Notes under the pieces: generated by a model
What the model was told of the DNA's origin: nothing
Seen by the model: only the letters and a program-made list of their open reading frames with translations
Database searches by the model: none
In this document: positions 44,173 through 53,217 of the stretch, piece after piece
Position numbering within the stretch: the stretch's first letter is position 1
Layout of the letters: every line of letters starts with the position of its first letter
Source of the DNA: Flavobacteriaceae bacterium
Lineage (GTDB): Bacteria > Bacteroidota > Bacteroidia > Flavobacteriales > Flavobacteriaceae
Reading direction: 5' to 3'
DNA length: 64,000 nucleotides
NCBI GenBank assembly: GCA_004762155.1
Contig: SIHP01000011.1
Coordinates: 124,001 to 188,000 of the forward strand
Translations under genes and position numbers: made by a program

Positions 44173-45414
44173 ATGAAAAAACTACAAGAAGCTAATTTAT
44201 ATAGAAGTGAACTAATTCCTGTTAGCGGAAAATTAGTAGAACGTTATAATAAATGTTTAGTTAAATTAGGATTTATACCTACAAAACTAGATTCTTTTTT
44301 TATAGATGGAATTGGTTGGAGTCCAGAAATAGCAACAGAAAAAAATAATGCTCATTATTTAAATAATGGAGAAGCAAATCCGCATTGTATCCTTATAACA
44401 CCTTTACAAAAAGGATTGCCAGTATATAATCCATTTCATTCCTATGATAGGGAGTTGATGAAGTTGGTTTTTAAAAATCACGAAGCCAAAATCCAAGACA
44501 TTACCAGGGATTCTGCAATTTGTATAGATTTTGATCAAGATATAGATGTTTTTTACGATCCTTTAGATATTTTAAAGTATACAGATGTAAAAGTAACCTT
44601 CCGTTTAATCAACGATATAGATAAGGCTCAAAAAGACCAATTAGAACTGATTAAATTGTTTAATGAAGGGAACAATTTTATAGATGAAGATATACATGAA
44701 CAAGTAATAGCATCAGCAAAAAAATATGGCGATTTAAGAGATAGAGATTTAGATTTACAACCAATTGTATTTACAACAGATTCTTTTTACACAAAGGCAT
44801 TTGGAGGAATATATTTATTACGTAATTTTTTAGATCCGATTTTAGTATTTGAAAGTAAAGAAACCTATAGTCAAGCGATTCAAGATACAACACAAGATGT
44901 TTTAATGTATTATATAGCACAGCCTGAGTTGATAGATAAACTAAAAGATCATTTAATTATTGAGTGCGATATATATAGTGAGTTTACCAAAAAACGTTAC
45001 GAAAGAGTAAAGAAATATTTGTTTTCTGAATACCTAGAGAATACAAATAATCCAGTAAAAGATATTTTAGAAGATAAAATGTTATTTAAGAGCTATTTAA
45101 ACAGAATAGATATTAGTGCACGAAAAAAAGTAATGAGTATCGATCGTTACTTAGAAAAATCACAAGTTAATAGAGATGTGAAAATAAAAGATATTGTAGA
45201 TGAAAATGTTTATTTTTCTTTACATAATCCACATTCATCTTTAAGAGCAAATCATCAAGATTTAATATGGAAGTTATTGGTAAACATAGCGCCTAAAGAT
45301 ATTTTGTTTTTGTATTGGTATGATAAAGAAGAGTTTTATAAGAAATATAAAACTTGGGATGATTCTTTAAAAGAATGGGTAATAGCTACAATTAATAAAG
45401 AAATAGGAGTTTAG
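44173..45414 (+). CDS. Conserved soluble protein, possibly DUF6638 family
   Basis: A 413-residue cytoplasmic protein. The N-terminus (ANLYRSELIPVSGKLVERYN; FFIDGIGWSPEIATEK; NPHCILITPLQKGLPVYNPF) recalls the uncharacterised Bacteroidota family DUF6638, but this is from memory and not checked. It is rich in Asp/Glu with mixed helices and strands; no catalytic motif is evident. A TTG at 44149 would add eight residues; ATG 44173 is preferred. The gene follows the Nudix gene closely and precedes a small membrane protein by about 100 nt. Confidence 0.55.
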   Translation: MKKLQEANLYRSELIPVSGKLVERYNKCLVKLGFIPTKLDSFFIDGIGWSPEIATEKNNAHYLNNGEANPHCILITPLQKGLPVYNPFHSYDRELMKLVFKNHEAKIQDITRDSAICIDFDQDIDVFYDPLDILKYTDVKVTFRLINDIDKAQKDQLELIKLFNEGNNFIDEDIHEQVIASAKKYGDLRDRDLDLQPIVFTTDSFYTKAFGGIYLLRNFLDPILVFESKETYSQAIQDTTQDVLMYYIAQPELIDKLKDHLIIECDIYSEFTKKRYERVKKYLFSEYLENTNNPVKDILEDKMLFKSYLNRIDISARKKVMSIDRYLEKSQVNRDVKIKDIVDENVYFSLHNPHSSLRANHQDLIWKLLVNIAPKDILFLYWYDKEEFYKKYKTWDDSLKEWVIATINKEIGV

Positions 45415-45515
45415 TTTTTTAAAAGTAAAGTTTTTGTCCTTTTATTAAGAGAACGAATTATTAAGTAATATGCGTTGACTTAGCAAAGTCGAAGTCATAA
45501 TTAAAAACAAAAAAA

Positions 45516-46037
45516 ATGACATTTCAATTAATAGTTTTTATAGCAGCAATTTTGTTTGGTATTTTAATATACTGGAGAGAATCAAAAAAAAATAGTTTAT
45601 ACAGATTGGTAAATAAAATTTTTAATTCGAAAGAATTACAAATGAAACCCAGTAATAAAAAAGGCTTTGTATATGAACAAGATTTTTTATTACGACTGGT
45701 TTATATTGCTGTTTTCTTTTTAGTAAGTCTGATTATTTTTCAGTTTGTAATTCCTATTCAGGTTGCAACAGTTTCTTATTTTGCATCAATGATTGCAGGA
45801 ACATTAATAGGTACTTATGTAGCTCATTTTATATTTAAATCTTCTGAAATACTAGAAGAACAAACAGAGAATTTAGAAGGAATAGTTCAAGAGACTTTAG
45901 AAAAAGGAAAAGACTTTATAGAAGATTTAAAAGAAGACTCTAAAGAAAAAGTTGAAGTAAAAAAGGTAGAAGAAGCTAAGCCAGCCACTGAAGAAAAAAG
46001 TGCAAGAGACAGATTAAAAGATAAAGGATTGTTATAG
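45516..46037 (+). CDS. Small membrane protein with coiled C-terminal tail
   Basis: Unrecognised 173-residue protein with transmembrane helices at about 3-19, 60-80 and 85-106, then an amphipathic, Lys/Glu-rich helical tail (about 110-173, EILEEQTENLEGIVQETLEK) likely to lie in the cytoplasm as a coiled coil. The tail could pair with the coiled-coil protein at the head of the cluster. The gap before it (45415-45515) carries a short GACTTAGCAAAGTCGAAGTC stretch with repeated AGTC units and no other feature. Confidence 0.5.
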   Translation: MTFQLIVFIAAILFGILIYWRESKKNSLYRLVNKIFNSKELQMKPSNKKGFVYEQDFLLRLVYIAVFFLVSLIIFQFVIPIQVATVSYFASMIAGTLIGTYVAHFIFKSSEILEEQTENLEGIVQETLEKGKDFIEDLKEDSKEKVEVKKVEEAKPATEEKSARDRLKDKGLL

Positions 46038-46127
46038 TTTTTAAAACTAAGTTTAAAAAAACCACAAAGATATTTTATATACAGTAAAAAATATCTTGAT
46101 ATGTAAACAAAGCATAAATCAAACATT

Positions 46128-47825
46128 ATGATAAAAAGATACTGGCAAAAAGGAGGAAAGCAAAAGAGAAATATAATAGTATTGGGTATAATTATACTAT
46201 TAACGTTATTGTTTTTAAGAGACGATTATCAGCCAGCGTTATTATTTCTTAGAAAATATGTATTTATTATTTTATTAAGCTTCCTTGTAATTTTTTTAGG
46301 AGTAAGAAGTTTAAGAAAATCGGAAACCTTTGGAAAAAAAATAGGTGTATTTACGCTTGTAATTGGTTTTTTTGGGGTTTTATTTGTTGTTGGATGGCAT
46401 TTTAAAATGTATGATTATATGAGAACATTTAATGTTTTTAATAATTTAAATCGCGTTGAAATAAGTGAATTGCCACTAACGAAAAATGAAAGAATTCAAC
46501 CTTTACGAAATATCTTTTCTATGGCAAATGAATCCGTAGGAGAAACAAAAGATGTTTCTTTACCTCATTTGATACGAATAGATTCTGTTAATGAATGGAC
46601 AATGGCAATTCAACCAACAGAAAAATATTTTTTACAAGGTATTACAGATGATATAGAAGAAATTTTTTCAGTATCAAGTACAACACCATTCCCAAGGTTT
46701 TCAAGTGAAAACAGAATTCCAGCAACGTTTTCCATAGGAGAATCTTTAAAGTTTAGTAGAAACACGTATAATGCCGTTGTACAACGTTTTAATTTCTTTC
46801 AGTTGTTTACATTAGAACCTAGCGATACATTTTATATGAAGAATGATTCAGGAGCTTGGGTTGAGGTGGTAAGTTTAATCAAATGGAAAGGCTTTTTCTT
46901 TCCATATCCTACTTTTGGAGGTGTCATGGTTATAGAAAACGGAAAACATGATTTTAACGATTATGTAGAGCGTATTTTAATAGGAAAAGGAACCTATGTT
47001 TCTCCAAAGGAAATGAAAAACTATCCTTTTTTAACCAGACAAAATACGTTATCCGAAAAAGTATCGCGATTGCAAGCTGAATCTTTAAAGTTTTTAGGTG
47101 GATTTACAGATCCTTTGCCAGGAAATATGAAAACAGCAGTGAAAATTCCAAATTTACCAGACGATCAAAATCAACAACCTTTTGTAACAGATTTTGATTT
47201 TTCTGATACTAATTTGGATGCTTACAGTGGATTATATCATTGGTTTGGCTTGGAGCCTGTTGGAGACGAAAGAACAAGTTTAATGTTTAGTGTTTTTATT
47301 CCTTCAGACGGAACAGACCGATTGTATTTTTATGATCATGGAGCAAAAAAACAAGGTTATGCAGGTGTTTCTGCAATGCCTTTAAAGGTAATAGAATCGC
47401 GTAAAGAATTCGATTGGAGTGTTAATAAACCTGTAGAATTCAGACCTTATATTAAAAATATAGCAGGTAGAAAACGTATGTTTTTTATAGGAACTATTTC
47501 CGCTATTCGTGAAGGTTCTAGTAAGTTTGATGGAGCAGCAACACCTGATTTAGCGTTAATAGATAGTGAATATAGAGATGTGGTTTGGATAGATGCTAAA
47601 CACCCAAGTAAATGGGATTCTTTTGTTTATGAACAATTAGGTGAAGCTTGGAAATCTAGTGAAACAAGTAACGAGTTTTTTAAAAATAATAAAAATGATT
47701 TTTCAATTTTAGATAAAAATCAAGTATTGCTAGATTCTATTGAAACTTTATCTGTCCAGAATAAAAAATTAGAAGAGATACAAAAGTTACAACAAAAACT
47801 AGATTCTCTTAAAGGAGAGCAATAG
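46128..47825 (+). CDS. Membrane protein with large extracytoplasmic domain, unknown
   Basis: Unrecognised 565-residue protein. Three N-terminal transmembrane helices (about 17-31, 42-60 and 75-93) are followed by a large soluble domain (100-530) and a short coiled tail with repeated Gln-Lys-Leu (QKLQQKLDSLKG). There is no signal peptidase site. The soluble region has many aromatic strands (FFFPYPTFGGVMVIENGKHD) and looks beta-rich. It ends at a terminator, which probably closes the main cluster transcript. Confidence 0.5.
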   Translation: MIKRYWQKGGKQKRNIIVLGIIILLTLLFLRDDYQPALLFLRKYVFIILLSFLVIFLGVRSLRKSETFGKKIGVFTLVIGFFGVLFVVGWHFKMYDYMRTFNVFNNLNRVEISELPLTKNERIQPLRNIFSMANESVGETKDVSLPHLIRIDSVNEWTMAIQPTEKYFLQGITDDIEEIFSVSSTTPFPRFSSENRIPATFSIGESLKFSRNTYNAVVQRFNFFQLFTLEPSDTFYMKNDSGAWVEVVSLIKWKGFFFPYPTFGGVMVIENGKHDFNDYVERILIGKGTYVSPKEMKNYPFLTRQNTLSEKVSRLQAESLKFLGGFTDPLPGNMKTAVKIPNLPDDQNQQPFVTDFDFSDTNLDAYSGLYHWFGLEPVGDERTSLMFSVFIPSDGTDRLYFYDHGAKKQGYAGVSAMPLKVIESRKEFDWSVNKPVEFRPYIKNIAGRKRMFFIGTISAIREGSSKFDGAATPDLALIDSEYRDVVWIDAKHPSKWDSFVYEQLGEAWKSSETSNEFFKNNKNDFSILDKNQVLLDSIETLSVQNKKLEEIQKLQQKLDSLKGEQ

Positions 47826-47842
47826 TTTTTAAATATTAAATG

Positions 47843-47870
47843 AAACCACACTTTTTAGGTGTGGTTTTTT
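47843..47870 (+). terminator. Terminator closing the main AAA+ cluster
   Basis: AAACCACAC, 7-nt loop, GTGTGGTTT, then T. Confidence 0.75.
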
Positions 47871-47964
47871 ATGTTGTTTACTATAGTTTTTACTCAATTA
47901 ATACATGCTTGTTTTAATAATTTAAAATTTATCTCGTTAATATTATAGCTCAAAAAAATATGTT

Positions 47965-50571
47965 ATGAAAAGTATAATTATAAATAAATATTATTGCTTG
48001 TTTTTACTTATCGTAATTTTTTCTTGTAAAAAAGAAATCAAAAAAGCATTAGACGAGAAAAAAGAAAAAGTAGTGCATCAAGTAAAAGATTCACTTAACA
48101 ATGTAAAAGATAAGGTTAAAGACAATACTCCTTTTTTATATGAAGCGATAACAAATACTAGGTCAAGGGTTTCAATTCATAAAAAACCGAGTATAGAAAG
48201 TGAGGTAGTATTGGCATTACCTTATCAAACAAAAATAAAAATCATCGCTTTTTCAGACGTATTTGATTATTTAGAGGTTGAATTTGAAAATGAAAGATAT
48301 GGTAAATATGGAAAATGGGTTAAGGTGTTTTACAAAAGAGCATTAGAGACATATACAGGTTATGTTTTTGATGATTTTTTAGATTATCAATTTAAACAAG
48401 AAGAAGAGATTTCATCTAAATTAAAAGATACAGTTACAGTTTTTAATGAAAAAGAATTTGTGGATGCGCTTTCTTCCAATCGTGTGATTTGGATTGATAC
48501 TGAAACTATTAATATAGAAGCATATCAAAGAAATCTTGACTACATTAATGAATATTTGATTATAGATTATAATCAAGAAATGCCTTTTAGTACTGAAACA
48601 CATTATTATTTAAGATCGAGTGGTGAAGAGAGTTTACATTCATTTGGTTTGTTTGGGTATGAGAATTTAGAGATTAGAGGAAAAAATAAATTGGTAAACT
48701 TTATAATAGAAGACAGTTGGAATGAAGTACTAAAGTTTGATTCTTGTAAAAATATACTTATTGATAATATTAATTTTTATCATCAAAATTTTGATGGGAA
48801 TACTTGTTCAGGGGAAGTTACAGCTTTTGAAAATTGTAGTGATATGCGTTTTCAAAATGTGCATTTTGATGGAACAGGAACTGTTGGAAATAGTATTTAT
48901 AAAAGTGAGAATTTTACTTTTTTAAATTGCGAGTATTATAGGAATTCAATATCAGCAATAAGTGTTACGGACAGTAAAGAAATATCCATTATACGTGCCG
49001 ACATTCATGATAATGATGATGTTTATGATGTTTTTAGTATTTATGATTCTAGCGATATAACTATTGCTGAATGTTTGATTAAAAATAACACTATTAATGA
49101 TAATGTTTTTGAAATACGAGGAAGTCCATCAGCAAACATAAAACTAGAAAATTCAGCTATAGACCAAAATGTCATGGAAAATAATATTATTAAAATATCC
49201 AAGTCTAATACTATTAATTTTTTATTAGATAATAGTGTTATTACTAATAATATATCTAAAGAAAATGATTACATGATTGCTATAAAAGAAACGAATTTAC
49301 CCAAATTACAATTTAATAAAAGTGTTGTTGAAAACAATACAGATTTTTACAAGTTGGTAAATGATTCAATAGGGGTTTCTGCAAAAAATAATTTTGAAAA
49401 AGACAATATTTTTAATCAAGCTTCTGATTCTGTTTTAACAAAGTTCAATTCAAATGGAGGTTATATTACAAGAGAATTTAAAGATGTTGTTTACGATAGT
49501 ATTACTAAAGAGTTAAAGTTTAAAACACATTTGCTAAAAGGAAAACATCGTTTATTAACAGCTTCAAAAGAAGAGTTTTTTTTAGGTTTTCCTATAAATG
49601 TAAACACCAAATATGTTTGTAGAGGAAATGTAATTGATGGGAAGTTAGATGGTTTATGGATGTTAGAGAGTTCTTATTATAGTTCTTTTAAGCATAATTA
49701 TCAAGTAAGTTTTAAAGAAGGAGTTTTGCATGGAGAAATGCTATTTAATTTAGGTAAAAACAAGCTAGCCATAAGAGGAAATTATATCAATGGAAAAAAG
49801 GAAGGTATTTGGGAATATTATTCTGATGAAGGAATACTGCAAAAGAAAATAACGTATGCTGATAGTGTAGCTGCTGGTTTTTCGGAATATTACTATAGAA
49901 ACGGAGCACTTAGAGAGCAACGAACAGATGTTTTTAATACGAATGGAGTAACAACATGCTATTATCCTTCTGGTGAAATTGAAAGTAAAATAACTTATGA
50001 GAATGGTCGTATAGATATAAAGAACAGTACTTTTTTTGATGAAAAAGGAAAAAAGAAAAAGGCAATAGAACGAGAACTTCTTTATATAAAAAATAAAGAA
50101 GGGAAATACGTTTCTAATATAGATGAAATGTCTTCAAAATATAAAAATAAAGTACATGTAATTTATACTAAAGATAATAAAGAGCTCATTGGTTATCAAT
50201 ATTATTTAAATGGAAAAAAACATGGTGTTTCTAAGTTGGCTATTGATCAAAATAAAATTAAAACAGATTCTTATATAACTTGGGGAAAGGGAGATAAACT
50301 AGATGTTGGGTATTATGAAAATGAAAAAATAAAGTTAGGTAAATCATGGTTTTATTACGATTTGGATAATAATTTAATTTTTGCATCAAATAAAATAGAT
50401 GAAAATCATATTATAGAATCACGCTATAATGCTCAACTAAACTGTTTAATAGAGTATAAAGAGTTTAAGAAGTTTGATGAGAAGTTTAAATTCCATGGAG
50501 TTTATAGGAAGTATACTGATTATGGAAAAATTATAAAAGAAGAACAGTATAAAGAAGGAGAGAAATTATAG
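47965..50571 (+). CDS. Lipoprotein with SH3-like, right-handed beta-helix and MORN/YwqK repeats
   Basis: An 868-residue lipoprotein (lipobox VIFSC, Cys21, followed by KKE, which would allow export). Residues 55-138 resemble a bacterial SH3 domain (RSRVSIHKKPSIESEVVLAL; TYTGYVFDDFL). About 155-500 is a right-handed parallel beta-helix with short N-rich turns (NILIDNINFYHQNFDGNTC; NNTINDNVFEIRGS), the fold of pectate lyases and many surface proteins. About 600-868 holds MORN/YwqK-type repeats (YINGKKEGIWEYYSDEGIL; YYRNGALREQR; YYLNGKKHGVSKL). Catalytic residues are not evident. I read it as a cell-envelope binding protein. It has a separate transcription unit with the next lipoprotein. Confidence 0.6.
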   Translation: MKSIIINKYYCLFLLIVIFSCKKEIKKALDEKKEKVVHQVKDSLNNVKDKVKDNTPFLYEAITNTRSRVSIHKKPSIESEVVLALPYQTKIKIIAFSDVFDYLEVEFENERYGKYGKWVKVFYKRALETYTGYVFDDFLDYQFKQEEEISSKLKDTVTVFNEKEFVDALSSNRVIWIDTETINIEAYQRNLDYINEYLIIDYNQEMPFSTETHYYLRSSGEESLHSFGLFGYENLEIRGKNKLVNFIIEDSWNEVLKFDSCKNILIDNINFYHQNFDGNTCSGEVTAFENCSDMRFQNVHFDGTGTVGNSIYKSENFTFLNCEYYRNSISAISVTDSKEISIIRADIHDNDDVYDVFSIYDSSDITIAECLIKNNTINDNVFEIRGSPSANIKLENSAIDQNVMENNIIKISKSNTINFLLDNSVITNNISKENDYMIAIKETNLPKLQFNKSVVENNTDFYKLVNDSIGVSAKNNFEKDNIFNQASDSVLTKFNSNGGYITREFKDVVYDSITKELKFKTHLLKGKHRLLTASKEEFFLGFPINVNTKYVCRGNVIDGKLDGLWMLESSYYSSFKHNYQVSFKEGVLHGEMLFNLGKNKLAIRGNYINGKKEGIWEYYSDEGILQKKITYADSVAAGFSEYYYRNGALREQRTDVFNTNGVTTCYYPSGEIESKITYENGRIDIKNSTFFDEKGKKKKAIERELLYIKNKEGKYVSNIDEMSSKYKNKVHVIYTKDNKELIGYQYYLNGKKHGVSKLAIDQNKIKTDSYITWGKGDKLDVGYYENEKIKLGKSWFYYDLDNNLIFASNKIDENHIIESRYNAQLNCLIEYKEFKKFDEKFKFHGVYRKYTDYGKIIKEEQYKEGEKL

Positions 50572-50589
50572 TTAATTTTTATTAAAAGT

Positions 50590-51927
50590 ATGATTGAGAA
50601 AAATATAAAAATGAATACGAAAGATATATTAGTAATAATGCTATTAATTGGTTTGTTTTTTGGTTGTTCATCAAAAGAAAAAACAGATCAAGAATTGTTG
50701 GCTTTAGACAAGCAAGAAATGCTTAAAAGTTTAGATTCCTATAAAGTTTTTCCATATAAATTTGGTAAAATTTTAATTAGATCTTCAGTAGAGAAAGATA
50801 CAATTTCTTCAGAGTTTAAGTCTTTTAAAAAAGATATAGACAAGCTATCTAAAAAGTTAATGAGTCATGATATTGATAATCCAGAAAGTTTATCGTTGTT
50901 AGATTATATTTCTATTTATAGAGATTATAAAAAGATGGAAAGCTTTGTAATGAAAACAGATGAAGATATGTTTCCTACAATTACAGATGCTTTAAATGTT
51001 ACTTATGGAGATTCTATACGTAAAAAGAGACCTTATTTTAAAGGAAAAGAGAAAGAAACTATTGAGAATATAGAACATTCAATATTAAGTGCTATTGTTA
51101 TTTTAAGTAAAGATTTAGGGAAAGAAGTTGCTTTGTACGAGTGTTCTCAAACCAATCCAGAAGCGCTTCCTGATTCTGAGATAAAAACATTATTACAATA
51201 TTTTAGAGGTTTTTTGTTTTTTGAAAAAGGATTGTATTATTTATCTGAAGACGAAATTTCTAGAAATATAACTTGGTTAAATACAAATAAAGAAGTTGAT
51301 TTACCTTTGGCAAGAACATTGTTTCAATGGGGAGGTTTTAATAATGAACAAACACATATTGGTATGCATTCTTTAAATCATTTGTTCAGAGGTTTTGATA
51401 GATTAATGATGGAAAGAGAAATAGATGAACAACGTGCCTTGGAAGATTTTGAAATGTTTTTAAAAGATTCTAAAGAAATTGGAGTAGACAACGAAATTAT
51501 TTGGTCTGTAGAAACATATTTGTATTTAAAAAACGAGAAAAAAGAAGAAGCTATAGCTTCGTTAGTAAAATTAAAATCTAGTCATTTACTTTCTGCTAAA
51601 GAGAAAAAAGAGATTGATGCTTCCATAGCGTATCTTAAAGAAAGAGAATCGGGTAGTCTTTTAAATGGTGTTTACGACAAGTATTTTTTAAGTAAAATAG
51701 CAACAAAATACATGTTCTCTATTTTGGCTGAAGTAGATTGGAGAAAACTTATGGAAGAACAAAATGTACCTCATACAAAAGAGATGTTTGTAATTATAGA
51801 TAATTTTAGAAAAATGATAGATAATTTAAATACATACAAAAGTGCGGATAAATTAAAAGAAGTAGGTAGCGATATTAAAGATAAAGGAAAAGATATTTTT
51901 AATAAAGCATTAGAAATGGTTGATTAA
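50590..51927 (+). CDS. Lipoprotein, helical, unknown
   Basis: Unrecognised 445-residue lipoprotein: lipobox LFFGC with Cys26 (or Cys19 if ATG 50611 is used), followed by SSKEKTD. The mature protein is helical and acidic, with a repeat-like build similar to TPR proteins. The C-terminus (KLKEVGSDIKDKGKDIFNKA) is amphipathic. It is 18 nt after the beta-helix lipoprotein and ends at a strong terminator, so the two form a pair at the edge of the AAA+ cluster. Confidence 0.5.
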   Translation: MIEKNIKMNTKDILVIMLLIGLFFGCSSKEKTDQELLALDKQEMLKSLDSYKVFPYKFGKILIRSSVEKDTISSEFKSFKKDIDKLSKKLMSHDIDNPESLSLLDYISIYRDYKKMESFVMKTDEDMFPTITDALNVTYGDSIRKKRPYFKGKEKETIENIEHSILSAIVILSKDLGKEVALYECSQTNPEALPDSEIKTLLQYFRGFLFFEKGLYYLSEDEISRNITWLNTNKEVDLPLARTLFQWGGFNNEQTHIGMHSLNHLFRGFDRLMMEREIDEQRALEDFEMFLKDSKEIGVDNEIIWSVETYLYLKNEKKEEAIASLVKLKSSHLLSAKEKKEIDASIAYLKERESGSLLNGVYDKYFLSKIATKYMFSILAEVDWRKLMEEQNVPHTKEMFVIIDNFRKMIDNLNTYKSADKLKEVGSDIKDKGKDIFNKALEMVD

Positions 51928-51950
51928 TATTCAAGTGAAATATACAACAC

Positions 51951-51981
51951 AAAAAACCACAACTTTTAGTTGTGGTTTTTT
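51951..51981 (+). terminator. Terminator after the lipoprotein pair (also suits dnaN)
   Basis: AAAAAACCACAACT, 3-nt loop, AGTTGTGGTTTTTT, a perfect 14-bp stem with A and T runs; usable in both directions for the convergent genes. Confidence 0.85.
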
Positions 51982-52012
51982 TTATATCTATATAAAATAG
52001 TAATACACTATT

Positions 52013-53131
52013 TTAACTGTTTAACATTACTGGCATTACCAACATAGTAACTTTTTCACCTTCTTCAGTTCCATCAATTGGAGTTAAAATTCCAGCTCTA
52101 TTTGGCAAGCTCATTTCAATTAAAACATCGTTAGAGCTTAAATTGTTTAACATTTCACTTAAAAAACGAGAGTTAAAACCAATCTGCATATCATCACCAT
52201 GATAATCACATTGTAAACGTTCATCAGCTTTGTTAGCATAATCTAAATCTTCAGCAGAAATATTTAATTCTGTTCCAGCCATTTTTAAACGAATCTGGTG
52301 TGTTGTTTTGCTAGAGAAAATAGAAACACGACGAACTGAGTTTAAAAAAGAAGCTCTATCAATAGTTAATTTATTTGGATTTTCTTTAGGTATAACAGCT
52401 TCGTAGTTAGGGTATTTCCCGTCAATTAAACGACACACTAAAACTACATTGTCAAATGTAAATTTAGCATTTGCATCATTATATTCTATAACTACATCTT
52501 CTTCAGTTCCTCCTAAAATACCTTTTAATAAGTTTAAAGGTTTTTTAGGCATAATAAATTCAGCAGTTTTATCAGCAGTAACATCTGTACGCGTATATTT
52601 TACTAATTTATGAGCGTCTGTAGCAACAAAAGTTAAATCTTTAGAGCTAAATTGAAAAAATACACCACTCATTACAGGACGTAAATCATCATTTCCTGTT
52701 GCAAAAATTGTTTTAGAAATTGCAGTAGCCAACACATGTGCAGGTACATTTGTACTGCTTGGTGATGGTAATTCTACCGCTTTAGGAAATTCTTCACCGC
52801 TAAAATAAGCCATGTCGTACTTTCCTTGATCAGAGCTAATTTCTATGGTGTTTTCTCCTTCAGTTTTAAACGTTAAAGGTTGGTTTGGAAAGGTTTTTAA
52901 AGTATCTAATAATAAACGTGAGTTTATAGCAATAGAACCTTGATCCGTACTTTCAACCTCTATTGTAGAACTCATTGTAGTTTCTAAATCAGAAGCAGAT
53001 GCTTTAAGTTGGTTTTCAGATAATTCGAATAAAAAATTATCTAAAATAGGCAATGTGTTATTACTATTAATAACGCCACCCAAAACTTGAAGTTGTTTTA
53101 ATAAACTTGAACTGGATACAATGAATTTCAT
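52013..53131 (-). CDS. dnaN: DNA polymerase III beta subunit (sliding clamp)
   Basis: Ring-shaped processivity clamp of the replicase, 372 residues, the normal length with three repeated clamp folds. Typical sequence is MKFIVSSSSLLKQLQVLGGV at the start, the central RPVMSGVFFQFSSKDLTFVATDAHKL and the C-terminal TMLVMPVML. It stands outside any dnaA context here; in Bacteroidota dnaN is often separate from dnaA, so its position says nothing firm about the origin. The gene is convergent with the lipoprotein pair and shares its terminator. Confidence 0.96.
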   Translation of the reverse strand: MKFIVSSSSLLKQLQVLGGVINSNNTLPILDNFLFELSENQLKASASDLETTMSSTIEVESTDQGSIAINSRLLLDTLKTFPNQPLTFKTEGENTIEISSDQGKYDMAYFSGEEFPKAVELPSPSSTNVPAHVLATAISKTIFATGNDDLRPVMSGVFFQFSSKDLTFVATDAHKLVKYTRTDVTADKTAEFIMPKKPLNLLKGILGGTEEDVVIEYNDANAKFTFDNVVLVCRLIDGKYPNYEAVIPKENPNKLTIDRASFLNSVRRVSIFSSKTTHQIRLKMAGTELNISAEDLDYANKADERLQCDYHGDDMQIGFNSRFLSEMLNNLSSNDVLIEMSLPNRAGILTPIDGTEEGEKVTMLVMPVMLNS

Positions 53132-53153
53132 TTTAATAACTAAATTTAGTTTA

Positions 53154-53161
53154 CAAATATA
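53154..53161 (-). promoter_or_regulatory. -7 box of dnaN
   Basis: TATATTTG on the minus strand, about 23 nt before the ATG at 53131. No clear -33 element. Confidence 0.4.
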
Positions 53162-53217
53162 TTCTATTAATACTATTTTAAAAATTATTTTACCAACACT
53201 TTTTTAATAAATGTGTA

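Noticed and set aside
45475..45500. Short GACTTAGCAAAGTCGAAGTC stretch as a mobile repeat element
   Set aside because: Only one copy was noticed in the window and the internal symmetry is imperfect; too little to call a repeat family.
52013..53131. Replication origin near dnaN
   Set aside because: No dnaA gene, DnaA-box cluster or origin-like structure was seen around it.
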